A stretch of DNA of 64,000 nt from an uncultured Corynebacterium sp. (GTDB taxonomy: Bacteria > Actinomycetota > Actinomycetes > Mycobacteriales > Mycobacteriaceae): assembly GCA_943913645.1 (NCBI GenBank), contig CALTYZ010000006.1, positions 37,004 to 101,003 on the forward strand. The letters run 5' to 3'. The notes under the pieces were generated by a model. That model was not told the DNA's origin, ran no database searches, and saw nothing but the letters and a program-made list of their open reading frames with translations. Both the position numbers and the translations under genes were made by a program. This document shows positions 1-7,404 of this stretch, in pieces; positions within the stretch are counted from its first letter, which is position 1; the number at the start of each line of letters is the position of its first letter.

Positions 1-1164
1 GTGTACGGCCATGTACCCGCGCTGTGGTCCGACTACGACATGACCATGCGCAGAATAGCTTCGCTTATCGACGCCGCCTCATCCCACATCGACATCGAAA
101 TCTATGCCATCGCCTGGGACGAGACCACCGGCATCGTCTTTGAGGCGCTGGAGCGAGCAGTTGCGCGCGGGGTGCATGTACGGCTGCTGTTTGACCACAT
201 CGGCTCACAAAAATACCCCGGGTTTCGGAAACTGAAACGGCGTCTGACCGCGATCGGGGTGGACTGGCACATGATGCTCCCGCTTGATCCGCTGCGCGGC
301 CGCTGGCGCCGTCCTGATTTGCGTAACCACCGCAAGCTCATCATCTTCGACGGCCGGGTTGCCATGATGGGCTCGTTCAATCTCATCGACCGCAGCTACC
401 TCCTGCGCCGCCATGTTCGCGCAGGCCGCCAATGGGTTGACGCCTTCGTTGAACTAGAGGGCCCGATCGTCGCCTCCCTTGAGTCACTGTTCGCCGTCGA
501 CTGGTACACAGAGTCAGGCGAACGCATCGACCTCAACCCGTCGGCACGTTTAGAGCGACCCGCAGCCGCTGATGTGCACACCTTGCAACTGGTGCCTTCC
601 GGGCCTGGCTACCTCACCGAGCCAAACCTGCGCATGTTCAACACCATGATCCACCACGCCCGCGAATCCCTCACCTTATGTTCGCCCTACTTTGTGCCCG
701 AGGATTCACTGCTTGAGGCCATCACATCTGCTTGCTACCGGGGCGTGCGCGTTGACTTTCTCGTTGGCGAACGGGCAGACCAGTTCATGGTGCAGCACGC
801 CCAATCCGCCTACTACCAGCAGCTGCTTGAGGCCGGTGTGCACATTTGGGAGTTTCCCGCCCCCTACATACTGCACACCAAGTTCGCCCTTGCTGATGTC
901 CCCCGCGACGGTGCTGGCGCGGGAGCACACACCGGCAAACCCGTGGGGCTGATCGGCTCGTCCAATATGGACATCCGCTCCTTCTCGCTCAACTACGAAA
1001 GCACGCTGCTCATTGCGTCAGGCCCACTGCTTGCGCAGCTTGATCGCCTGGCGCAGAACTACATGGCTGTCTCCCGCGAGCTAACGCTCGAGCGGTGGGA
1101 GCAACGCCCTTGGTACCGCCGCTACGTCGACAACGTGATGAAGCTGACCTCCGCAGTGCAATAA
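1..1164 (+). CDS. cls: Cardiolipin synthase / phospholipase D family protein, 5' end outside window
   Basis: The protein has two HKD phosphodiesterase motifs: H110-K112-D117 followed by GSFN, and H292-K294-D299 followed by GSSN. These are the paired active-site halves of the phospholipase D superfamily. Cardiolipin synthases of this type condense phosphatidylglycerol at the membrane. Full-length bacterial Cls proteins are about 480-500 aa with one or two N-terminal membrane helices. Only 387 aa are visible and no membrane segment is present, so the gene almost certainly begins before base 1 and the GTG at position 1 is an internal codon. It is followed by a convergent minus-strand gene. Cls is the best fit by architecture; another PLD-family lipid enzyme cannot be excluded. 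Confidence 0.85.
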   Translation: MYGHVPALWSDYDMTMRRIASLIDAASSHIDIEIYAIAWDETTGIVFEALERAVARGVHVRLLFDHIGSQKYPGFRKLKRRLTAIGVDWHMMLPLDPLRGRWRRPDLRNHRKLIIFDGRVAMMGSFNLIDRSYLLRRHVRAGRQWVDAFVELEGPIVASLESLFAVDWYTESGERIDLNPSARLERPAAADVHTLQLVPSGPGYLTEPNLRMFNTMIHHARESLTLCSPYFVPEDSLLEAITSACYRGVRVDFLVGERADQFMVQHAQSAYYQQLLEAGVHIWEFPAPYILHTKFALADVPRDGAGAGAHTGKPVGLIGSSNMDIRSFSLNYESTLLIASGPLLAQLDRLAQNYMAVSRELTLERWEQRPWYRRYVDNVMKLTSAVQ

Positions 1165-1203
1165 GTACAGCGGTACAGGAGCCACCAGCCCGAGCGAGCT
1201 CAG

Positions 1204-2226
1204 CTACCGCATGGAGCGCACACCGACCCTACCTGGCCGCTTTTCTGCAGAAGTCAGGTGGCGTCCCGGGCCCTGTGGGGCGTACTTCATGGGTTTGAGC
1301 AGCGCAGGCCCTTTTGACCCGGCGCGCTGGCGCGCTGCTGCGAGGTCTGCCAGCCAGGCTGTTTCATCCCCGCACACATCGTCGGCGAACAGGCGCAATA
1401 CTTCATAGCCGTGTTCTTTCAGCCAGGCGTCGCGCTGGTGTTGCTCCCGGATCGCCTCATCGGGTTTGGTGTCAAGGGTTGGGTGGGGGTCAATGTCGAG
1501 GATGAGGGTGTCGTCGAGAAGCAAATCGGCCCTGAAGTTACCAATGCGAACCTGGGGCTGGGGTTTGATCCCGTTTTGCAGCAGCGTGGCGCGCGCGAGC
1601 GATTCGTAGGGGGATTCAGACAGGTTGGTCGCGTTCGCGAGTGCTTCGCGGGCAACACCAATGCCGCGAGTGCCACGCATCCGGCTCAAGGTTGCCTGGA
1701 CACCGCTCAAAATCCCGTTCGCGGCCTCCACATTGTGGCCGGAAAACACGCTGTCAAAGGCCACAACGCCCTCGCGGAACCCGTAGAGGCGCGCAATGTC
1801 AATCGCCGTGCGGATGGAGTCGGTGTAGCGGACATCACCCACCTGCACAATGTCACGATCAGGCACGGTCATGCTGCGGTACAGATAGCCTGGGAACCAG
1901 CGAGACTTCGCAGACGGCTGACCATTCGGTAACGCCAGCTCCACCTGCTCCTCGGATGTCGGTAGCACCCAAATATTGCCGAGGCGCGCGGCTGAGCGGC
2001 CAACGAGCACGGCCTTGCTGCTCTGGCACGACGCCGCGTAGCAGCGCAGGAACTGCTGCTCATCGGGGCTTAGTTCCCCCCACGCCCACGAGTCCACGTA
2101 CACGCTCCAGGACAGCTGTTCCAAAAGACCTGCGTCAATATATTCGTGTGTTTCAGTGTCAGTGACCGACAACCGTCGCACATCGACCAAATCTTGAATC
2201 AGTAGATCGATCTGATCCTCGTCCAT
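1204..2226 (-). CDS. DUF559-type protein with nuclease-like C-terminal domain
   Basis: This 340-aa protein has no signal peptide. The C-terminal part (about residues 205-305) reads like a VSR/DUF559 PD-(D/E)XK fold: SPYESLAR, then FRADLLLDDTLILDID, then the helix with QRDAWLKEHGYEVLRLF. The N-terminal 190 residues resemble the AbiEi-type 'antitoxin plus DUF559' proteins common in Actinobacteria. Such proteins are often orphans with no tested function. The second strand carries DID rather than the more usual D-E-x-D, so catalysis is uncertain. The ATG at 2226 is preceded by a G-rich Shine-Dalgarno and an imperfect TTAGG/CCTAA repeat. Confidence 0.7.
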   Translation of the reverse strand: MDEDQIDLLIQDLVDVRRLSVTDTETHEYIDAGLLEQLSWSVYVDSWAWGELSPDEQQFLRCYAASCQSSKAVLVGRSAARLGNIWVLPTSEEQVELALPNGQPSAKSRWFPGYLYRSMTVPDRDIVQVGDVRYTDSIRTAIDIARLYGFREGVVAFDSVFSGHNVEAANGILSGVQATLSRMRGTRGIGVAREALANATNLSESPYESLARATLLQNGIKPQPQVRIGNFRADLLLDDTLILDIDPHPTLDTKPDEAIREQHQRDAWLKEHGYEVLRLFADDVCGDETAWLADLAAARQRAGSKGPALLKPMKYAPQGPGRHLTSAEKRPGRVGVRSMR

Positions 2227-2244
2227 GAATCCCCCCGAATTTAA

Positions 2245-2264
2245 TTAGGCTGCGATTAACCTAA
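2245..2264 (-). promoter_or_regulatory. Imperfect DtxR-like inverted repeat
   Basis: TTAGG and CCTAA arms lie 19-38 nt upstream of the ATG at 2226. The left half matches the DtxR/IdeR half-site TTAGGTTA, but the spacing is one base longer than the 19-bp consensus. This is only a candidate. Confidence 0.2.
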
Positions 2265-2425
2265 CCCACTTTTCGTGAACAGGGGGTGTTATTTTTTACA
2301 ACCGTCAGGCTGTGTCGGCAGATTTCGTGCCCTTGCCTGTGCAAACTGCTCTGTCTGTCGAGTTCCGTACGGTTGCTTAAAAATATGACCAGTGCGCGAA
2401 GCGGCTGGGGAAGACACCTGATGAG

Positions 2426-3157
2426 CTACGCATCCCGGCGCGTGAGCACCACCATGCCGGAAATCCAGATGACCACCGCCCACACCACGAAGATCGCCAC
2501 AGATTGGGACAGTTCCCACTGTTGCGTTGGCTGGTTTGTCATAAACGCCATCAGGTTGTTGAACGGGAGGAACTTCACCACATCCTGGCCGTAGCGGGGA
2601 ATGAACCCAACGACTGGCTCCACCACCAGCAGCATTCCCAGCGCCACCACGATTGTTCCGGCGGTGTTGCGCACTATCCAGCCAATGCCTTGGGTGAATA
2701 CGGTCACCAACATCATGCCAACCGGCAGCGCCCACAGCGCGCGGCGCGAAGCCGGGTTTGCTACCCAATCCGCCGCGACCGGTGCCATTATATCGCCCAG
2801 CACAAACGCGACCACGAGCGTCAGCAGTGTCACCACTGCGACAAGGACCGCTCCAAGCAGTAGCTTTGCGACGCCCACCTGCCACCTCATCGGCCGAATC
2901 CGGAAGTTCGTGGCCGGGATGCCAAACCGGTACTCGGTAGTTACCATCATCGCCTGTTGCACCATGATGACGACCACTGTGGTGAGCATGACTGAGGCGA
3001 TCACCGTGATGGGCAGGTAGGGTGTGTTGCTCATTTTCGCCGTCCAACCCAAGAGCGCACCGTAGAAGCCACCAAACACAATGGCTAGCCCGGAGGTCCA
3101 CCAAAACGACGCGGTGGTGCGCAGCTTTGTCCACTCAGCGAGGATTTGATTAATCAT
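2426..3157 (-). CDS. ABC transporter permease (ABC-2 type)
   Basis: The 243-aa integral membrane protein has about six hydrophobic segments. It begins MINQILAEWTKLRTT, the usual opening of ABC-2 permeases that partner a separate ATPase. The ATG at 3157 is chosen over upstream starts because a perfect AGGAGG sits at 3164-3169, 6 nt before it. The gene overlaps the end of the ATPase gene by 8 nt, so the two are translationally coupled. With its neighbour it forms an exporter of unknown substrate; drug, peptide or lipid export is typical of the family. A promoter of its own is not evident. Confidence 0.85.
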   Translation of the reverse strand: MINQILAEWTKLRTTASFWWTSGLAIVFGGFYGALLGWTAKMSNTPYLPITVIASVMLTTVVVIMVQQAMMVTTEYRFGIPATNFRIRPMRWQVGVAKLLLGAVLVAVVTLLTLVVAFVLGDIMAPVAADWVANPASRRALWALPVGMMLVTVFTQGIGWIVRNTAGTIVVALGMLLVVEPVVGFIPRYGQDVVKFLPFNNLMAFMTNQPTQQWELSQSVAIFVVWAVVIWISGMVVLTRRDA

Positions 3158-4307
3158 TGCGTGCCTCCTGTGCAGGGTCAACGGGGCCATCAGGGTTGGC
3201 CGGGTCTTGCGCCTCGGCCAGGTCTTGTACCTCGGCCGGCTCTAACTCTGGTTCTTGCGCCTCGGCCGGCTGCGGTGCCGGTACGCTCGTCGTGGAGACG
3301 TAGTCCGCGTGACCTTCGGTAGATTGCATGTAGGCCTCTTCTAGCGAGGCACGCTGTTCGCTCAGCTCCGCGAGCTGAACACCTGCCCGGTAGGCCACCG
3401 CCCCGACTTCATCAGAAGTGCGCTCCGGCACCTGGAGAACCTGCCTGCCTTCAGCGTCGGTCGCCCGCCGCACAATAGTTCCGCTCTCCATAGCGCCATC
3501 AGCCCCGGCAGCGCCATCAGCCTCACCGGTGTCTTTACCCCCAAACGCCTCAACCAGGGCGCGCTCAAGTGTGGCCAATTCCAGCTCTAAGTCTGCTGCG
3601 GCGGCATGTGCACCGCCTTCACCACCGACGCGCACCACCGTGGTCACCCCGGAGTTTGCACGGATGAAGTCGACCACAGACGTATCCGCTACCAACCGGC
3701 CTCGCCCAATGACCACAAGGTTGTCTGCGGTTTGCGCCATCTCCGCTAACAGGTGCGAGGAGACCAAAATCGTGCGCCCCTCCTCGGCGAGTGTGCGCAG
3801 CAGTTCACGCACCCAGCGAATCCCTTCCGGGTCAAGACCATTGACCGGCTCATCCAAAATGAGGTATTCCGGGTCGCCCAGCAGTGCGGCGGCAATGCCG
3901 AGGCGCTGGCCCATGCCGAGGGAGAACCCGCCGACCTTTTTGCCCGCCACCTCACTCAAGCCCACCAGGGATAAGACTTCATCAACGCGCCCGGCTGGCA
4001 GGCCTGCTGCTTGTGCTTGCCACAACAGGGTCGCTCGCGCGCTGCGGTTGGGGTGAACGCCTTTGGCGTCGAGCAGGGCACCAACAGTGTGGGCGGGTTT
4101 CGCCAGTTGGTGGTAAGGGCGGCCGTCAATAAGCGCGGTGCCCGATGTGGGGCGATCAAGGCCGAGAATCATGCGCATCGTGGTGGATTTACCGGCACCG
4201 TTGGGGCCTAAAAATCCTGTGACTACCCCGGGTTTAACCGTAAAGGTAAGGTCATCTACCGCGTGTACCTGGCCGTAGTGTTTGGTCAGGCCTTGTACTT
4301 CAATCAT
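3150..4307 (-). CDS. ABC transporter ATP-binding protein with acidic/proline C-terminal tail
   Basis: The 385-aa nucleotide-binding subunit starts MIEVQGLTKHYGQVHAV. Walker A is GPNGAGKST, the signature is FSLGMGQRLGIA, Walker B is YLILDEPVNGLD, and the switch histidine is in SSHLLAE, all as in the DrrA/CcmA/YhaQ-like class. Residues about 225-335 form an extension typical of these ATPases. The last 50 residues are an unusual Pro/Glu/Ala-rich, probably disordered tail (repeats of AEAQ-EPE and AEVQD). The start at 4307 gives an 8-nt overlap with the Nudix gene upstream, and the stop overlaps the permease start, so all three genes form one transcription unit. Confidence 0.9.
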   Translation of the reverse strand: MIEVQGLTKHYGQVHAVDDLTFTVKPGVVTGFLGPNGAGKSTTMRMILGLDRPTSGTALIDGRPYHQLAKPAHTVGALLDAKGVHPNRSARATLLWQAQAAGLPAGRVDEVLSLVGLSEVAGKKVGGFSLGMGQRLGIAAALLGDPEYLILDEPVNGLDPEGIRWVRELLRTLAEEGRTILVSSHLLAEMAQTADNLVVIGRGRLVADTSVVDFIRANSGVTTVVRVGGEGGAHAAAADLELELATLERALVEAFGGKDTGEADGAAGADGAMESGTIVRRATDAEGRQVLQVPERTSDEVGAVAYRAGVQLAELSEQRASLEEAYMQSTEGHADYVSTTSVPAPQPAEAQEPELEPAEVQDLAEAQDPANPDGPVDPAQEARND

Positions 4308-4773
4308 GCAAATGAGTATGCCCCACCGCATGGGTGAGCACAGTTTGCAGCGCCGATGCAAACCCCGGATGTAGCGGAAGTTCTACGAGTTGGTCGATGT
4401 GCACCCAGCGCAACTCGGCGCTTTCCTCATTCGGTGTCACCGCGATCGCCTCGCCTGTGACGGTGCGCGCAAACACGGTGGTATAGGTCCAGCCTGGTTT
4501 CTCAGTGGTGACAAGTTCGCTGTAGCACTCAACTAATGCTGTATCGATACCGCACTCTTCGACGCATTCACGCAGGGCAGCATCGGTGGCTGTTTCGTGA
4601 CTGTCGCGCGCACCGCCGGGGATGCCCCAGGTGCCACCCTGCGCCGTCCACGTGGCGCGGTGTTGCATGAGCACATGCTCACCTGCCTGCAGAAACAGCC
4701 CTGCAGCGCCGTAGCGGCCCCAGTACTTCGCACCGTGGGCACCATAAACCCATCCGTCTCCATCTCCAAGCAT
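4300..4773 (-). CDS. Nudix hydrolase
   Basis: The 157-aa protein contains a complete Nudix box (G-x5-E-x7-REUxEExGU) read as GGARDSHE...RECVEECGI. This binds the metal that hydrolyses nucleoside-diphosphate-linked substrates. The surrounding sequence (WGIPGG, then TYTTVFA) is like MutT/ADP-ribose-type enzymes, but the substrate cannot be read from sequence. It heads the operon with the ABC ATPase and permease and lies divergent from glnX across only about 60 bp. Both promoters must fit in that gap. Confidence 0.85.
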   Translation of the reverse strand: MLGDGDGWVYGAHGAKYWGRYGAAGLFLQAGEHVLMQHRATWTAQGGTWGIPGGARDSHETATDAALRECVEECGIDTALVECYSELVTTEKPGWTYTTVFARTVTGEAIAVTPNEESAELRWVHIDQLVELPLHPGFASALQTVLTHAVGHTHLHD

Positions 4774-4822
4774 GCCCCCACTTTAGGCATGCGCACAGAC
4801 ACACATGTGCGCGCAGACGCGA

Positions 4823-4834
4823 TATTGTTGGGGA
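4823..4834 (+). promoter_or_regulatory. Possible -10 of leaderless glnX transcript
   Basis: TATTGT at 4823-4828 lies 6 nt before the ATG at 4835. That is the distance expected if transcription starts at the initiation codon, a common arrangement in corynebacteria. No clear -35 element or Shine-Dalgarno is seen. Confidence 0.3.
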
Positions 4835-6286
4835 ATGGTCCAGCACGTCAGCGAGAGCGCGCCGGTGAGCGAGCTCGAGCCGCGCTTTGACGACGACTGG
4901 CTAGACACCATCGAAGGCTCCCCCCAGCGCCGCACCGTTGTGCAGGTGATGCAGGACTCCTTTACCGGCCCGGCGCGCTGGGCGCGGCGCCTCTCGTTGT
5001 TTGTCTCCACCACCCCGGGCCGGATCGTGGCGATGATGGTGGTGCTCACGCTCGCGCTGGTGGCTGCGGGTGCGGCGATGAGCCAATCAATGGCTTCGCG
5101 CCAACGCGCCTTAGATGCGCTCATTACCGCCACGGAGCCGATGTCGAACTCGGCCCATTTGCTCTATACCTCGCTGTCGCAGGCGGACACGGTGGCGACG
5201 ACGAGTTTCGTCCAACCGGGTTTGCTCAGCGAGGAGCAGGTGCAGCTTTATGTTTCCTCAATCGACCGGGCTGCGGTGACCGCTGCTGAGATTCACCAGG
5301 GGGCGCGCTCGCGCGAGGCGAGCACCATTGGTGATGAGGTCAGCTACTTGGTGACTGACATTTTGCGGGATTTGCCGGTCTATTCCGCACTCATGGAAAG
5401 CGCAAAGGTCAACCAGCGGCTGGGCAACCCGGTTGGGGTCGCCTATATGACAGAGGCGTCGCATGTGATGCGTGAGCAGATGCTGCGCAACGCGGACCGG
5501 TTATCCATCATCACCCAAGAAGAGGTTGCCCGTGAGGTGGCGCGGTTGTCCTCGCCGCAGTGGGTGCCGTTGTCTGGGTTGTGTGCCGCACTTGTGTTCT
5601 TGCTGTTGGCGCAGTGGCGACTGTGGCGGATCTTCCGCCGCCGGTTCAATCGGGGTTTTTTGTTGGCCACTGCCGCTATCATCGTGGCCATTGTGTGGGT
5701 GGGTGTGTCGAATTTTCAGTCGTGGCAAAGCGGCGTGGTGGGCTTTGAGCGCGCCGCCCAGCCGTGGCAGCGGCTTGCGGATGCACGGGTAGATGCCCAG
5801 GAGTCACGCACCGATGAGACCTTGGCGTTGCTTTCACGCCAGTCGGTGTCGCGCTCGGCGCAGTCGTTTGACCTGACAAGTAAGAACGTGCGCGAAGCAC
5901 TCGATGCGGTAGAGACGGTGGGCACCGATGAGGCGACTACAGCTACGGTGGCCTCCGCCCGCCAGGCACTCGATGATTGGAGTGCGGCACATCAGGAGCT
6001 TGTTTCCGCGCTTGCCGACGGCCGGTTTGAGCCCGCCATGAACATCCTGAACAACCCGAACCCGGCCCCCGGCCCACAAGGGCGCGCCGGCTCAGCAGCC
6101 GCATACAACCAGCTGGATGCGGACTTGCAGGAGCTGATCAACGTCTCCCGGGAGAACACTCGCACCTATATCAACGCCTCGCTGGACGCGACGCGCCTGG
6201 TGGCTACTGCTGTAGCACTGTTGAGCTTGGCGGCGGTTGTGTGCATCTGGATCGGGATTCGCCTCAGGTTGGGGGAATACCTGTGA
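4835..6286 (+). CDS. glnX: GlnX-like membrane protein of the GlnH-PknG signalling pathway
   Basis: The 483-aa protein has four hydrophobic segments. One is near residue 65-85 (after TTPGRIVAMMVV), two lie back to back around 250-300, and one is at the C-terminus (about 455-475). Long extracytoplasmic helical regions separate them. In Corynebacterium and Mycobacterium this protein precedes GlnH and PknG and is thought to carry the signal from the amino-acid-binding lipoprotein to the kinase. The ATG at 4835 is preferred over 4805 because of a -10-like hexamer 6 nt upstream. The stop codon overlaps the GTG of glnH (GTGA). Confidence 0.85.
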   Translation: MVQHVSESAPVSELEPRFDDDWLDTIEGSPQRRTVVQVMQDSFTGPARWARRLSLFVSTTPGRIVAMMVVLTLALVAAGAAMSQSMASRQRALDALITATEPMSNSAHLLYTSLSQADTVATTSFVQPGLLSEEQVQLYVSSIDRAAVTAAEIHQGARSREASTIGDEVSYLVTDILRDLPVYSALMESAKVNQRLGNPVGVAYMTEASHVMREQMLRNADRLSIITQEEVAREVARLSSPQWVPLSGLCAALVFLLLAQWRLWRIFRRRFNRGFLLATAAIIVAIVWVGVSNFQSWQSGVVGFERAAQPWQRLADARVDAQESRTDETLALLSRQSVSRSAQSFDLTSKNVREALDAVETVGTDEATTATVASARQALDDWSAAHQELVSALADGRFEPAMNILNNPNPAPGPQGRAGSAAAYNQLDADLQELINVSRENTRTYINASLDATRLVATAVALLSLAAVVCIWIGIRLRLGEYL

Positions 6287-7335
6287 GTGGCCCGCGCAGT
6301 GTACGAGCACACCGGCGCGGCGTCAGGCGTGCAGGTGTGTTCCGGCGTGCAGGTGCGCTACGCGTCGCCGGTGTGCTCAGCATCGCAGGTGTGCTTGGTG
6401 GGTGCGCCGCTTCCGGGCCCCCGTTGCCGCGCCCAATTGAAGCACCACCACTGACGTTTCGCGACATGCCTGCACCCCCCGGCGCGAAGCTCGACCCGCC
6501 AGGCCAGCCGGCAGAATCAGCGTTTGTTGATGGCGCCCCCGACTGGGCAGGCTCGTTGCCACCAGGCAGTGAGCAGCAGCGCGAAGGTCCTCACATGCGC
6601 CGGATCAGGGACCGCGGGCGCGTCATCGTGGGGGTTGATCAGTCCCAGTACCTGTTGTCGTACCGTGACGTGAAAGAGGGGGGCCTGCGCGGGTTTGAAG
6701 TTGACTTGGCCCGCGAGATAGCTGCGGATATTTTTGGCAACCCTGAGCAGGTAGATTTCCGGTTTGTGGACTCTGCTGCGCGGGCAGACAGCCTGCGCTC
6801 GGGAGAGGTAGACATGGTCATTCGCACCATGTCGATCACCCCGGAGCGCACCGAGTTGGTAGATTTTTCCACCCCCTACCTCACTTCCGCGGTGCGTGTG
6901 CTTGTCACCCGTGATCGCGGTATCGAGGGAGTTGATGACCTGGCGGGCAAAACGGTGTGCATTGTTGATGGCACGAACCTGCTGAACTTGGTGCGCACCC
7001 GGATGCCCGAATCAAACGTGTTACGCACCCGCAGCTGGACCGATTGTCTGATGGCGACCCAGCAGTTCCAGGCGGATGCGGTTGTCGGCGATGACGCGGT
7101 GCTGGCCGGCATGGTGGCCCAGGACCCACTCACCCAGGTCTTTCCGGATAAGTTGGCGAACCAGCTCTACGCCATCGGGGTGGCCAAAGGCCATGACGAT
7201 GTGGTGCGCCAAGTCAACTTCACCATAGAGCGGATTCGTGACAACGGCACCTGGGATCGTATCTACGACCACTGGCTTGGTAGCTCACTGACCGAATCAT
7301 GGCTGCCGGAGCCAATGTATCGAGATGATGCTTAG
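6283..7335 (+). CDS. glnH: GlnH glutamate/aspartate-binding lipoprotein
   Basis: The 350-aa lipoprotein starts at a GTG overlapping the glnX stop (GTGA), with a G-rich Shine-Dalgarno about 8 nt upstream. An Arg-rich N-region is followed by a short hydrophobic segment and the lipobox GVLGGC. The mature part is a periplasmic solute-binding fold (SBP type 3): GRVIVGVDQSQYLLSYRD, a substrate-binding arginine in DMVIRTMSITPERTELVDFS, and the closing DHWLG. In relatives GlnH binds Asp/Glu and signals through GlnX to PknG rather than feeding a transporter. No ABC permease genes are adjacent, which fits a sensing role. Confidence 0.9.
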   Translation: MSGPRSVRAHRRGVRRAGVFRRAGALRVAGVLSIAGVLGGCAASGPPLPRPIEAPPLTFRDMPAPPGAKLDPPGQPAESAFVDGAPDWAGSLPPGSEQQREGPHMRRIRDRGRVIVGVDQSQYLLSYRDVKEGGLRGFEVDLAREIAADIFGNPEQVDFRFVDSAARADSLRSGEVDMVIRTMSITPERTELVDFSTPYLTSAVRVLVTRDRGIEGVDDLAGKTVCIVDGTNLLNLVRTRMPESNVLRTRSWTDCLMATQQFQADAVVGDDAVLAGMVAQDPLTQVFPDKLANQLYAIGVAKGHDDVVRQVNFTIERIRDNGTWDRIYDHWLGSSLTESWLPEPMYRDDA

Positions 7336-7404
7336 GGCGGATATATAAACCAAAGGCAAACGCAGGCGGGTAACAGGGCGACACGGTTGGAGGGAGTGAG
7401 ACAG

